A DNA stretch of 64,000 nt. It comes from Hyphomicrobiales bacterium (lineage in GTDB: Bacteria > Pseudomonadota > Alphaproteobacteria > Rhizobiales > Beijerinckiaceae). Below the pieces are notes generated by a model, which saw only the letters and a program-made list of their open reading frames with translations, had not been told where the DNA came from and did no database searches. Position numbers and translations under genes: made by a program. The stretch spans positions 306,184 to 370,183 of the forward strand of contig JAIXZO010000002.1 in assembly GCA_027489535.1 (NCBI GenBank), in the 5' to 3' direction. Below are positions 1-8,822 of this stretch, piece after piece. Every line of letters starts with the position of its first letter. The first letter of the stretch is position 1.

Positions 1-282
1 CTCAACGGCGGCGCGGGCAACGATCTGTTCAACTTCACCCCGGGCACCGGCCGCGACCTCGTCGTCGGATTCACGGCCGGCAGCACGATTGCGGACGTGA
101 TCGCGTTCCAAGGCTCGTTCACGAACTTCGACGAGGTGCTTGCGGCCGCCTCGGACCAATCCGGCACCTCGCCGGTAGGCACCGCCTTCACCGGGGTGGT
201 GATCGGCACGGGTGCGGATCAGGTCTGGATTCAGGGCGTGACCAAGGCCGCGCTCAACGCCAACGACTTCACGTTCGCGTAG
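1..282 (+). CDS. RTX calcium-binding protein, C-terminal fragment
   Basis: This is the last 93 codons of a gene that begins before the window. The fragment opens with a GGAGNDLF nonapeptide, the Ca2+-binding RTX repeat of proteins exported by type I secretion. It ends in a short acidic and hydrophobic tail (NANDFTFA), as is usual for the uncleaved C-terminal secretion signal of this class. The typical 'D-x-I-x-F' stretch after the repeats is also present. The enzymatic or adhesive N-terminal part is not visible, so the function of the whole protein cannot be given. No type I secretion genes lie within the window. Confidence 0.75.
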   Translation, partial: LNGGAGNDLFNFTPGTGRDLVVGFTAGSTIADVIAFQGSFTNFDEVLAAASDQSGTSPVGTAFTGVVIGTGADQVWIQGVTKAALNANDFTFA

Positions 283-307
283 GGGCGTCGGCCCGGTCGA
301 GCCCGCT

Positions 308-1132
308 TCAGCCCGTCGTCTTGCGGAGCCAATCCGCGACGCGGCGGGCGGTGGCGTCCTCGTGCCCGGTGTAGAAGTGGTCGCAATCGGGCATCACCAC
401 GGCTTCGCACGGCCCCTTGGTACGCTGTGCGAAGGCCTCGGCCGGGTAGATGTCCGGCCGTTCCTGATCGCCGACGATGTAGAGGCTCGGGCAGCCGATG
501 GACGGCGCAAGCGCCATCGTGTCCGGCGTATTCGTGGAATAGTCGATGAAGGTCTCGGCCGAGACCACATGCCACCAGCCGGGCAGGGTCATCAGCTCGC
601 GCCCGCGTCCCTCCGCGATCATGGCCTGCGCCTTGGCCGTGAATTCCTCCAACCGGTCGCGCGCGAACAGCCCGTTGTCGCACATCTTCGGCACGATGTG
701 CCTGCCGCCCAGATGGGCCGACAGCAGCACCATCGCCGGCGTGTCGGGGTTGACCGAGACATGGCGCACGGCCAGCATGCCGCCGTTGCTGTGGCCGATC
801 ACCACCGGCGCGGAAAAGCCCTTCGCCTTCAGCCAATCCGAAGCGAAGACGTTGTCCGCCACCGCTTCCGCCGCGGTCTGATAGGCGCCGCCGCTCGCCA
901 GCCGGCCCTGCGGGGTCACCAGCACGTCGTGGCCGCGACGGTTGAAGGCGAGACAGGCATAGCCCATCGCGGTCAGCACCGGCGGCAGGAACTTCGACGG
1001 GCCGGAATAGAAGTTCAGGCAATTGCCGTGCAGCAGCATCACCGCCCCGGCCGTCGCGCCGCCCTCCGGCTCGTAGAACAGCCCGTCGAGCGGAAAGGTG
1101 TCGGTCGGGATCGAAATGAGGTGTGTGCGCAT
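308..1132 (-). CDS. Alpha/beta hydrolase family protein
   Basis: A 274-residue predicted serine hydrolase, probably cytoplasmic. The nucleophile elbow GHSNGG is present. An LLHGN oxyanion-type motif lies near residue 35. The C-terminal DCDHFYTGHED segment can supply the catalytic His, and the preceding VGDQERPD segment the acid. The start was set at the ATG before RTHLISIP, because the upstream in-frame extension has no hydrolase character and would overlap the start region of the divergent oxidase gene. The substrate cannot be told from sequence. It is divergent from the bd oxidase genes, with about 157 bp between the two starts. Confidence 0.8.
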   Translation of the reverse strand: MRTHLISIPTDTFPLDGLFYEPEGGATAGAVMLLHGNCLNFYSGPSKFLPPVLTAMGYACLAFNRRGHDVLVTPQGRLASGGAYQTAAEAVADNVFASDWLKAKGFSAPVVIGHSNGGMLAVRHVSVNPDTPAMVLLSAHLGGRHIVPKMCDNGLFARDRLEEFTAKAQAMIAEGRGRELMTLPGWWHVVSAETFIDYSTNTPDTMALAPSIGCPSLYIVGDQERPDIYPAEAFAQRTKGPCEAVVMPDCDHFYTGHEDATARRVADWLRKTTG

Positions 1133-1289
1133 GACCGGGCTCCGAACGCTTGCGGGCCGCGGACGTTGCACAGGCAAGTCGGAACCGTCAATGTCGCGCG
1201 GCCCAAGATGGTCTGACGTCGACCCCACGGTTCCGCGCAATGAAATCGACACGAAGGCCGTACCCGAAGGCGGAGCAAGGAGTCCCGAC

Positions 1290-2681
1290 ATGGAATTCGA
1301 TCCGCTGATCCTCTCGCGCATCCAGTTCGCGTTCGTGGTGTCCTTCCATATTCTTTTCCCGGCCTTCACCATCGGCTTGGCGAGCTTTCTCGCGATGCTG
1401 GAATTTCTGCATCTATGGACGAAGAAGCCCGTCTATCTTTCGCTTTTTCGGTTTTGGGTGAAGTTGTTTGCCGTCTCCTTCGGCCTCGGCGTCGTGTCGG
1501 GCATCGTCATGAGCTACCAATTCGGCACGAATTGGAGCCGTTTCTCGGACGTGGCGGGCAACATCCTCGGCCCCTTGATGAGCTACGAGGTGCTCACCGC
1601 CTTCTTCCTCGAGGCGTCCTTTCTCGGAATCATGCTGTTCGGCTACGACCGCGTCGGCCCCAAGCTGCATTTCCTCGCGACGGCGCTCGTCGCCGTCGGC
1701 ACGCTGCTCTCGACGTTCTGGATCATCTCCGCCAACAGCTGGATGCACACGCCCGCCGGCTACGAAATCCGCGACGGGATTTTCCATGCGGTCGATTGGT
1801 GGGCCGTCGTCTTCAATCCGTCGTTCCCGGTCAGGCTCGTGCACATGGTGCTGGCCGCCTATCTGACGACCTGCTTCGTCGTCGCCGGCGTATCCGCCTG
1901 GCATCTGGTGAAGGGAAGGGCGGTCGCCGAAGCGCGTACGGCGTTCTCGATGGCGATGTGGTTCGCCGCAATCGTCGCGCCCGCTCAGATCTTCGCGGGC
2001 GACCTTCAGGGCCTCGTGGTCCTCGATCATCAGCCCGCCAAGCTCGCCGCGATCGAAGGTCATTGGGAGACGCGGGCGGGCGCGCCGCTCATCCTTTTCG
2101 CCGTGCCCGACGAAAAGGCGGAGACCAACCGTTTCGAGGTCGGCATTCCCAAGCTCGGCAGCATCATCCTCAAGCGCGATCCCGAAGGCGTCATCCGAGG
2201 CTTGAAGGAGTGGCCGCGCGCGGACCGTCCGCCGGTGCTCATCCCCTTCTACGCCTTCCGCATCATGGTGGGGATCGGCTTTCTGATGCTGTTCGTAGCG
2301 GCCTGCGGCCTGTGGCTGCGGCGGCGCGGCACGCTTTACGACACGCGCTGGTTCCTGCTTCTGGCGATGGCGATGACCCCCTCGGGCTTCGTCGCGGTGC
2401 TCACCGGGTGGTTCACCACCGAGGTCGGGCGACAGCCCTTCGTCGTCTACGGCCTGCTGAGAACGGCCGATGCGCTTTCGCCCGTGTCGGGGGCGAGCGT
2501 CGCGGCATCGCTCTCCGCCTTCGTCGTCGCCTATGCCGCCATCTTCGGCGCTGGCACCTATTACATGCTCCGCATCATCGGGGTGGGGCCGGAAGCCCCG
2601 CGACCGGACGCGCATGGCGGCCCCAAATTGCCCAAACGCCCGTTGTCGGTCCCCGACGTCAGCCCCGAACCGGCGGAGTGA
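1290..2681 (+). CDS. cydA: Cytochrome bd-type quinol oxidase subunit I (cyanide-insensitive type)
   Basis: A 463-residue integral membrane subunit that carries haems b558, b595 and d and oxidises quinol while reducing oxygen to water. Seen directly: the N-terminal FHILFPAFTIG segment with the axial His, the SYQFGTNWS motif, an EASFLGIMLFG helix, and the conserved GRQP motif before residue 400. The quinol-binding Q loop around QPAKLAAIEGHW is short, which is typical of the CIO (CioA) subfamily and not of E. coli CydA. The ATG follows an AAGGAG Shine-Dalgarno sequence; the longer in-frame extension is not protein-like. It is the first gene of a three-gene unit with cydB and a DUF2474-like peptide. 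Confidence 0.93.
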   Translation: MEFDPLILSRIQFAFVVSFHILFPAFTIGLASFLAMLEFLHLWTKKPVYLSLFRFWVKLFAVSFGLGVVSGIVMSYQFGTNWSRFSDVAGNILGPLMSYEVLTAFFLEASFLGIMLFGYDRVGPKLHFLATALVAVGTLLSTFWIISANSWMHTPAGYEIRDGIFHAVDWWAVVFNPSFPVRLVHMVLAAYLTTCFVVAGVSAWHLVKGRAVAEARTAFSMAMWFAAIVAPAQIFAGDLQGLVVLDHQPAKLAAIEGHWETRAGAPLILFAVPDEKAETNRFEVGIPKLGSIILKRDPEGVIRGLKEWPRADRPPVLIPFYAFRIMVGIGFLMLFVAACGLWLRRRGTLYDTRWFLLLAMAMTPSGFVAVLTGWFTTEVGRQPFVVYGLLRTADALSPVSGASVAASLSAFVVAYAAIFGAGTYYMLRIIGVGPEAPRPDAHGGPKLPKRPLSVPDVSPEPAE

Positions 2682-2686
2682 GCACG

Positions 2687-3691
2687 ATGGCCGATATAGA
2701 CCTCACCCTCGTCTGGACCGTGATCATCGCCTTCACCGTCGCCATGTACGTGCTGCTCGACGGCTTCGATCTCGGCATCGGCATCCTGTTCCCCTTCATG
2801 CGCGACGAGGAGGAGCGCGACACCGCGATGAACACGGTCGCGCCGATCTGGGACTTCAACGAAACTTGGCTCGTGCTCGGCGGCACGGGCATCTTCGCGG
2901 CCTTTCCGCTCGCTTATGCGGTGCTGCTGCCCGCCTTCTATCTGCCGATCCTGCTCATGCTGATCGCCTTGGTGTTTCGCGGCGTCGCCTTCGAATTCCG
3001 TTTCAAGGTGCAGCACCATCGGGCGCGCTGGAGCCGCTCTTTCTCTCTCGGCTCGATCTTCGCGGCCTTCGCACAGGGCGTGATCCTCGGGGCCTTCGTG
3101 CGGGGCGTGCCGGTGGAAGGTCGTCAGTTCGCAGGCACGGCCTTGTCTTGGCTGACGCCCTTTTCGCTCTTCACCGGGCTCGCCGTCGTGGCGGGCTACG
3201 CGCTCTTGGGCGCGACGTGGCTCGTGGTGAAGACCGAAGGTCCGCTGCACGAATGGTCGCGGCGCGCGAGCGTCCGCCTGCTCTTCGCGGTGCTCGTCTT
3301 TATGGGCGCGGTCAGCCTTTGGGTCCCGTTCCTCGATGCGAGGATCGCCGCGCGCTGGTTCTCCTGGCCCAACATCGCCTATCTCGCGCCGGTGCCGGCG
3401 TTGGTCGCGCTGACCGCCTATGCGCTTTACCGCACCGTGCGCACCGACCGCGAGGTCCTGCCGTTCCTGCTGGCGATGGTCCTCTTCCTGCTGGGCTTCG
3501 CCGGGTTGGCGATCAGCCTTTGGCCCAACATCATCCCGCCCTCGATCTCGATCTGGGAGGCCGCTTCGCCGCCCGCCAGCCAGAAGTTCATTCTCGTAGG
3601 AATGCTGATCCTGCTGCCGGTCATCATCAGCTACCACGCCTATACGATGTGGGTGTTCCGCGGGAAGGTGACCGACGGATACCATCACTAA
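2687..3691 (+). CDS. cydB: Cytochrome bd-type quinol oxidase subunit II
   Basis: A 334-residue membrane protein, the structural partner of CydA in the bd oxidase. The N-terminus carries the family hallmark LLDGFDLGIGILFP, followed by WDFNETWLVLGG, with about eight hydrophobic helices in all. It starts 5 bp after the cydA stop, so the two are cotranscribed. Its stop codon overlaps the start of the next small gene (TAATG). The length is shorter than E. coli CydB (379), in keeping with CioB-type subunits. Confidence 0.93.
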   Translation: MADIDLTLVWTVIIAFTVAMYVLLDGFDLGIGILFPFMRDEEERDTAMNTVAPIWDFNETWLVLGGTGIFAAFPLAYAVLLPAFYLPILLMLIALVFRGVAFEFRFKVQHHRARWSRSFSLGSIFAAFAQGVILGAFVRGVPVEGRQFAGTALSWLTPFSLFTGLAVVAGYALLGATWLVVKTEGPLHEWSRRASVRLLFAVLVFMGAVSLWVPFLDARIAARWFSWPNIAYLAPVPALVALTAYALYRTVRTDREVLPFLLAMVLFLLGFAGLAISLWPNIIPPSISIWEAASPPASQKFILVGMLILLPVIISYHAYTMWVFRGKVTDGYHH

Positions 3692-3783
3692 TGCGCCGAT
3701 TGGCTTGGTTCGTAGGCCTCTATCTGGCGAGCCTGACGGTCTTCGCGGTCTTGGTCTGGGCTCTGCGCGCCTTGATGCGCTGA
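3691..3783 (+). CDS. Small DUF2474-like third subunit of the bd oxidase
   Basis: A 30-residue open frame that begins in the TAATG overlap with the cydB stop. It encodes one transmembrane helix (from LAWFVGLYL to VLVWALRAL) flanked by Arg residues. Single-helix peptides encoded directly after cydB are known third subunits of bd oxidases (CydX/CydS-like). Those next to cyanide-insensitive oxidases commonly belong to DUF2474, which this one resembles in its RRLAWF start. It is too short for most gene finders. The overlap and hydrophobic pattern make it credible, but the family call is from memory only. Confidence 0.7.
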   Translation: MRRLAWFVGLYLASLTVFAVLVWALRALMR

Positions 3784-3844
3784 CCGGCGCGCGCCCGAAC
3801 GGGGCAGACTGCAACTTCCGTCGCGTCCGCGAATTTCCGTCGCG

Positions 3845-4459
3845 ATGACGGACGAACATTTCCTCTCGCGCTGGTCGCGCCTGCGAAGCGAAGCCGCCGA
3901 TGCGGGGCGGCGGAAAGCTCCGCCGCCGGTCGCCGTTCCGCACGCTCCGCCAAAGCCGCCTCCGTCCGAGCTGCCGCCGGAACCCGATCCCGAACTGCCG
4001 TCTCCGAGCGATCTGGACGGCGCCTCCGACTACCGGCCTTTCCTGCGGGAGAACGTGCCGCTCGAACTGCGACGGGAGGCACTGCGGCGCGCTTGGACGA
4101 GCGACGCCGCCATCTCCGATTTTCGCGGAATGGCCGACTATGATTGGGACTTCAACGCGCCCGGTTACGGCCTGCCCAGTTCCGCGGACTTGGCCGAAAA
4201 GGCACGAGACGTGCTCCGAGCCATGAACCCGCCCGAACCGTCCGCGGAGCGCGACGAGGATCGTCCTTCCCGTCAAGCGACTGCCGAGTCCGACGGGGAT
4301 GGGTCCTCATCCGCCGGCCCGCCCGAACTCGCCGACGACCCGTCACCGCCGCCGACCGCGGTCGATGATCTTCGCGCGACATGCGGCGGCTCCGATCCGT
4401 TGAAGTCGGCTGCGCCGGAGCCGCCGCGCCGGCGACACGGCGGGGCGTTGCCGGGCTGA
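3845..4459 (+). CDS. DUF3306 family protein of the formate dehydrogenase cluster
   Basis: A 204-residue soluble protein, very rich in Pro, Glu and Asp. A short conserved core (RENVPLELRREALRRAW... DYDWDFNAPGYG) lies near residues 68-110, and long low-complexity acidic and proline tails flank it. This core is the signature of DUF3306, a family found next to membrane-bound formate dehydrogenase genes, where it probably helps assembly; its exact role is unknown. Usual companions (DUF3305, TorD-like chaperone) are not seen here. It is convergent with the secreted-protein gene on the other strand, with only 2 bp between them. Confidence 0.75.
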   Translation: MTDEHFLSRWSRLRSEAADAGRRKAPPPVAVPHAPPKPPPSELPPEPDPELPSPSDLDGASDYRPFLRENVPLELRREALRRAWTSDAAISDFRGMADYDWDFNAPGYGLPSSADLAEKARDVLRAMNPPEPSAERDEDRPSRQATAESDGDGSSSAGPPELADDPSPPPTAVDDLRATCGGSDPLKSAAPEPPRRRHGGALPG

Positions 4460-4461
4460 GG

Positions 4462-4851
4462 CTATGGGGCCGGAGTCGTCGGGCGCGGCGCTGTGCCGTC
4501 GCGTTGTCCCTCGGGCTGGTCGCCGTTGTTTCGGCCGCCCTGAGGTCTCGTCGTGCCCGTCGTGCCGTTGTGGGAGTCATCGATGGCCTTCTGCAGGCCC
4601 GGGTCGCTGCCGCCCGTGTGCAGATTGGGCTCGTTTCGTCCCAACGGCGTAATTTCCGGCGACTGGCTTTCGCGGACCGCCGGATCCTTGGCGATCTCTT
4701 CGCCCTGCGTGGACCCCGGTGCGACCTGTTGCGGTGTGCCGCCGGACGGCGCGGGCGTGGTCTGCGCGTGCACGGCGGCGGAGAAGGCGAGGGCCCTCGC
4801 GAGCATGGTCGAGAAGGCGGTGGCGCTGATGCGCGACTTGGTCGGGAGCAT
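4462..4851 (-). CDS. Small secreted Pro/Gly/Gln-rich protein of unknown function
   Basis: 129 residues. The N-terminus is a Sec signal peptide: a basic start, a hydrophobic core (MLARALAFSAA) and an AVHA-Q cleavage site near residue 29. The mature part is low-complexity, rich in Pro, Gly, Thr and Gln, and probably disordered. The start was chosen because an AAAGGA ribosome-binding site lies 7 bp upstream; an ATG 21 bp further upstream is possible. It lies on the minus strand inside the formate dehydrogenase region, so its link to that system is uncertain. No domain was recognised. Confidence 0.55.
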   Translation of the reverse strand: MLPTKSRISATAFSTMLARALAFSAAVHAQTTPAPSGGTPQQVAPGSTQGEEIAKDPAVRESQSPEITPLGRNEPNLHTGGSDPGLQKAIDDSHNGTTGTTRPQGGRNNGDQPEGQRDGTAPRPTTPAP

Positions 4852-4986
4852 GGGCCGGTCCTTTGGGTTCATGCTCCACAACGCCGTGCGGGGCCGAAGG
4901 TCGCACCGCCGCCGATCCTTCGGAACCCCGGCGTCCTTCGAGGATTGGTTTGACGACGCGGCAAATGCGTCCACGTGGAGTGCGTC

Positions 4987-5226
4987 ATGGCCAGCCTCGT
5001 TCCCCCGAAAGCCGCCGTTCCGCCGCAAGCCGGTCCGAGGGAGGAAGCGAAAGCCGAAGGCCGACGCTCCTTCCTGAAATTGATGGGGCTCGGCGCGGTC
5101 GCCGCGGGCGGGTCGGCTGCGGTGCCCACCGAAGCCGAGGCGATGCGGGCCCGGCCCGACCAGCGCGCCCCGCGTTATCGCGAAACCGATCACGTCAAAA
5201 AATTCTACGAGACCAACCGCCGTTGA
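4987..5226 (+). CDS. Small Tat-signal protein encoded upstream of formate dehydrogenase
   Basis: A 79-residue protein with a twin-arginine motif (GRRSFLKLMGLGA) followed by a hydrophobic stretch and a charged C-terminal tail containing HVKKFYETNRR. Short Tat-signal proteins of this kind sit directly upstream of the catalytic subunit in many proteobacterial formate dehydrogenase operons. They are thought to travel with, or mature, the enzyme. The ATG before ASLVPP is preferred because a TGGAG site lies 6 bp before it; an ATG four codons earlier is in frame. It is followed after 16 bp by the catalytic subunit. Confidence 0.75.
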   Translation: MASLVPPKAAVPPQAGPREEAKAEGRRSFLKLMGLGAVAAGGSAAVPTEAEAMRARPDQRAPRYRETDHVKKFYETNRR

Positions 5227-5242
5227 GGCGGGGAGGCGCATC

Positions 5243-8152
5243 ATGCTGATCAAGAGGCGTTCGCAGGCGGCCCGCACGGCCAAACTCACCGAAGGCCTCC
5301 TCGGCGGCCTGACGGAAGCCCCGTTGGACCGGCGCGGTTTCCTGCGCCGTGCGGGCGTCGTGGCGGCCGGTGCCGGGATCGTCGCGAGCGGCCTGCGGCC
5401 TTTTATGCGGCGCGCCGAAGCGGCGACCGAGACGCCCGGCGGCCCGCCGATCGAAATCCGCAAGAGCATCTGCACGCATTGCTCCGTCGGCTGCACGGTG
5501 GTCGCGGAAGTGCAGAACGGCGTCTGGGTCGGGCAGGAGCCGGGCTATGACAGCCCGATCAATCTCGGCACGCATTGCGCCAAGGGCGCATCCGTCCGCG
5601 AGGTCACGCACGGCGAGCGGCGGACGAAATATCCGACCAAGCTCGTCAACGGCGAATGGCAACGCATCTCGTGGGATCAGGCCATCGAAGAGATCGGCTC
5701 GCAGCTCTTGAAGCTGCGGCAGGAGTCGGGGCCCGATTCCGTCTTCTGGCTCGGCTCGGCCAAGTTCTCGAACGAGAACTCCTATCTCTACCGCAAGATG
5801 GCGGCGTTCTGGGGCACCAACTCCGTCGATCATCAGGCCCGCATCTGCCACTCGACGACCGTCGCCGGCGTCGCGAATACCGTCGGCTACGGCGCGATGA
5901 CGAATTCCTTCAACGACATCGGGAATTCGAAGGCCATCATGATCATGGGCGGCAACCCCGCCGAGGCGCATCCCATCTCGATGCAGCACATCCTACGCGG
6001 CAAGGAGATCAACCGCGCCGAGATGATCGTCGTCGATCCGCGCTTCACGCGTACGGCGGCCCACGCCACGCAATATGTGCGGCTGCGGCCCGGCACCGAC
6101 ATCCCGGTCATCTGGGGCGTGCTGTGGCACATCTTCCAGAACGGTTGGGAGGACAAGGACTACATCGCCAAACGCGTCTACGGCATGGACGACGTCCGCA
6201 AGGAAGTCGCCAAATGGACGCCCGACGAGGTCGAGCGCGTCTCCGGCGTGCCGGGCGAGCAGTTGCGGCGCGTCGCCGAGATCATGGCGAAGAACAAGCC
6301 CTCGACGCTGATCTGGTGCATGGGCGCGACGCAGAAGACCGTCGGCACGGCCAATGTCCGCGCCTATACGACAATGCAGCTCGCCTTGGGCAATGTCGGC
6401 GTGCCGGGCGGCGGCGCCAACATCTTTCGCGGCCATTCGAACGTGCAGGGCGCGACCGATCTCGGCTTGGACGTGACCACCTTGCCCGCCTATTACGGCC
6501 TCACCGAAGGCGCTTGGCGGCATTGGGCGCGGGTGTGGGACGTCGATTACGATTGGATGGTATCGCGCTTCGCAAGCCCGAAGCTGATGCAGGAAAAGGG
6601 CATTCCGACCACGCGCTGGTTCGATGCCGTCAACCTGCCGAAGGATCAGGTCGACCAACCCTCCAAGCTGCGGGCTATGCTCGTTTTCGGCCACGGCGGC
6701 AACACGGTCACCCGCATGCCCGATGCGATCCGCGGCATCGAGCAGCTCGACCTGCTGGTGATCGCCGATCCGCATCCGACCACTTACGCGGTGATGGGCG
6801 AGCGCAAGAACAACACCTACATTCTGCCCGCCTGCACGCAGTTCGAAATCAGCGGCACGCGCACCTCCTCAAACCGCTCCCTGCAATGGGCCGACGAGGT
6901 CGTGCCGCCGATCTTCGAGTCCAAGCCCGATCACGAGATCATCTATCTGCTGGCGAAAAAGCTCGGTTACGCCGACGAGATGTTCAAGCACATCGCCGTC
7001 AACGGCACCGTGCCGAGCGTCGAGGACATGCTGCGCGAGATCAATCGCGGCACGTGGGCGGTCGGCTACACGGGCCAGTCGCCCGAGCGGCTGAAGCTGC
7101 ACATGCAGCATCAGGCTCTGTTCGATCCCTCCACGCTGCGCGGCCGCTCCGGCCCGGTCGAGGGCGAGATCTACGGTCTGCCTTGGCCTTGCTGGGGCAC
7201 GCCCGAGCAGAAGCACCCCGGCACGGCCGTGCTCTACAATGTGAACATTCCCGTCAAGGAGGGCGGCAGCGGCTTCCGCGCCCGGTTCGGGGTGGAGCGC
7301 AACGGGCAGACCCTGCTGTCGGAAGGCGCGTTCAACCCCGGTTCCGAGATTCAGGACGGCTATCCCGAATTCACGATGGCCGTGCTGAAGAAGCTCGGCT
7401 GGGACGGCGATCTCTCGCCGGAGGAACGCGCCGTCATCGACCGCATCGGCGGCAACGACACCGACAAGGTGAGCTGGCAGACGGACCTGTCGGGCGGCAT
7501 CCAGCGCGTCGCGATCCTCCACGGCTGCAGCCCGGCGGGCAACGCCAAGGCGCGCGTCATCGCGTGGAACCTGCCCGATCCGGTGCCGACGCACCGCGAG
7601 CCGATCTATTCGCCGCGTCCCGATCTCGTGGCGAAATACCCGACGCTGCCGGACAACCGCGACTTCCGCCTGCCGAATGTGGGCTTCAGCGTGCAGAAGG
7701 CCGCGGCCGAACGCGATATCGGCAAGCAGTTCCCCTTCGTGCTCACCTCGGGCCGCCTCGTCGAATATGAGGGCGGCGGCGAGGAGACGCGGTCGAACAA
7801 GTGGCTCGCGGAGCTGGTGCAGGAAGCCTTCGTCGAGATCAACCCGAAGGACGCGCAGCGTCTGGGCATCCGCGCGGGCCAGATGGTCTGGCTCCGCGGC
7901 CCCGAAAACTCTTCCTCCGCGCATGTCCGCGCCATGGTGACGGAGCGGGTGGGGGAGGGCGTCGTGTTCATGCCGTTCCACTTCGGCGGCATCTATGCCG
8001 GGCGCGATCTGCGCTCGAAATATCCGCCGGGAACCGATCCGATCGTGCTGGGCGAGAGCGTCAACGCGCTCACCACCTACGGCTACGACCCGGTCACGGC
8101 GATGCAGGAAACCAAGGTCACGCTCGTGCGCGTCGAAGCGGTCACGGGCTGA
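5243..8152 (+). CDS. fdhA: Formate dehydrogenase, catalytic molybdopterin subunit
   Basis: A 969-residue molybdo- or tungsto-bis-MGD enzyme that oxidises formate to CO2 on the periplasmic side. Seen in order: a Tat signal (DRRGFLRRAG, residues 29-38), a [4Fe-4S] site formed by C77, C80, C84 and C112, then the active-site segment ARICHS with C202. In E. coli FdnG and FdoG the equivalent position is selenocysteine, so this is a Cys-type enzyme. MoCo-binding domains follow to the end. A GGGAGG ribosome-binding site precedes the ATG. It heads the structural genes fdhA-fdhB-fdhC, with 13 bp to fdhB. Confidence 0.95.
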   Translation: MLIKRRSQAARTAKLTEGLLGGLTEAPLDRRGFLRRAGVVAAGAGIVASGLRPFMRRAEAATETPGGPPIEIRKSICTHCSVGCTVVAEVQNGVWVGQEPGYDSPINLGTHCAKGASVREVTHGERRTKYPTKLVNGEWQRISWDQAIEEIGSQLLKLRQESGPDSVFWLGSAKFSNENSYLYRKMAAFWGTNSVDHQARICHSTTVAGVANTVGYGAMTNSFNDIGNSKAIMIMGGNPAEAHPISMQHILRGKEINRAEMIVVDPRFTRTAAHATQYVRLRPGTDIPVIWGVLWHIFQNGWEDKDYIAKRVYGMDDVRKEVAKWTPDEVERVSGVPGEQLRRVAEIMAKNKPSTLIWCMGATQKTVGTANVRAYTTMQLALGNVGVPGGGANIFRGHSNVQGATDLGLDVTTLPAYYGLTEGAWRHWARVWDVDYDWMVSRFASPKLMQEKGIPTTRWFDAVNLPKDQVDQPSKLRAMLVFGHGGNTVTRMPDAIRGIEQLDLLVIADPHPTTYAVMGERKNNTYILPACTQFEISGTRTSSNRSLQWADEVVPPIFESKPDHEIIYLLAKKLGYADEMFKHIAVNGTVPSVEDMLREINRGTWAVGYTGQSPERLKLHMQHQALFDPSTLRGRSGPVEGEIYGLPWPCWGTPEQKHPGTAVLYNVNIPVKEGGSGFRARFGVERNGQTLLSEGAFNPGSEIQDGYPEFTMAVLKKLGWDGDLSPEERAVIDRIGGNDTDKVSWQTDLSGGIQRVAILHGCSPAGNAKARVIAWNLPDPVPTHREPIYSPRPDLVAKYPTLPDNRDFRLPNVGFSVQKAAAERDIGKQFPFVLTSGRLVEYEGGGEETRSNKWLAELVQEAFVEINPKDAQRLGIRAGQMVWLRGPENSSSAHVRAMVTERVGEGVVFMPFHFGGIYAGRDLRSKYPPGTDPIVLGESVNALTTYGYDPVTAMQETKVTLVRVEAVTG

Positions 8153-8165
8153 GGGAGGGGCGAGA

Positions 8166-8822
8166 ATGGCCCGCGTCAAATTCCTCTGCGACGCCGAACG
8201 CTGCATCGAATGCAACGCCTGCGTCACGATCTGCAAGAACGAGCACGAGATCCCGTGGGGCATCAACCGCCGCCGCGTCGTGACGCTCAGCGACGGGTTG
8301 CCGGGGGAACGCTCCGTCTCGATGGCCTGCATGCATTGCACCGACGCGCCCTGCGCCAGCGTCTGCCCGGTCGACTGCTTCCTGCAGACGTCCGACGGCA
8401 TCGTGCTGCACTCCAAGGAACTGTGCATCGGCTGCGGCTATTGCTTCTACGCCTGCCCCTTCGGCGCGCCGCAATATCCCAAGGCCACCAACTTCTCCTC
8501 GCGCGGGAAGATGGACAAATGCACCTATTGCGCGGGCGGCCCCGACAACGTGAACACGCCCGAAAGTTACGCGCTTTACGGCCGCAACCGCCTCGCCGAA
8601 GGCAAGCTGCCGTTCTGTGCCGAAGCCTGCTCCACCAAGGCGCTGCTGGCCGGCGACGGCGAGATGATCGCCACGATCTATCGCGAACGCGTGCTGCGGC
8701 GCGGCTACGGCTCGGAGGCGTGGGGATGGTCGACGGCCTATCGCGACAGCCCGACGCCGCTGGGCGGCGGCAATTCGGTTTTCCCGCAGGACCTGCGGAC
8801 GGAGACGGGGAGGCCCGCATGA
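8166..8822 (+). CDS. fdhB: Formate dehydrogenase, iron-sulfur subunit
   Basis: A 218-residue electron-transfer subunit that wires the catalytic subunit to the membrane cytochrome. Four ferredoxin-type cysteine clusters are visible: CIECNACVTIC, CMHCTDAPCASVCPVDC, CIGCGYCFYACPFG, and CTYC completed by CAEAC. This predicts four [4Fe-4S] centres, as in FdoH and FdnH. Unlike E. coli FdnH it has no C-terminal transmembrane anchor. The start follows a GGGAGGGG site. Its stop overlaps the fdhC start (ATGA), so translation is coupled. Confidence 0.94.
   Translation: MARVKFLCDAERCIECNACVTICKNEHEIPWGINRRRVVTLSDGLPGERSVSMACMHCTDAPCASVCPVDCFLQTSDGIVLHSKELCIGCGYCFYACPFGAPQYPKATNFSSRGKMDKCTYCAGGPDNVNTPESYALYGRNRLAEGKLPFCAEACSTKALLAGDGEMIATIYRERVLRRGYGSEAWGWSTAYRDSPTPLGGGNSVFPQDLRTETGRPA

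Noticed and set aside
4381..4953. Long plus-strand open frame of 190 codons over the region of the small secreted protein
   Set aside because: The product is an Arg/Ala-rich shadow with no domain. The minus-strand frame has a signal peptide and a ribosome-binding site and explains the region better.
5846..5848. Selenocysteine at the formate dehydrogenase active site
   Set aside because: The codon is TGC, a normal cysteine, so no recoding is needed.
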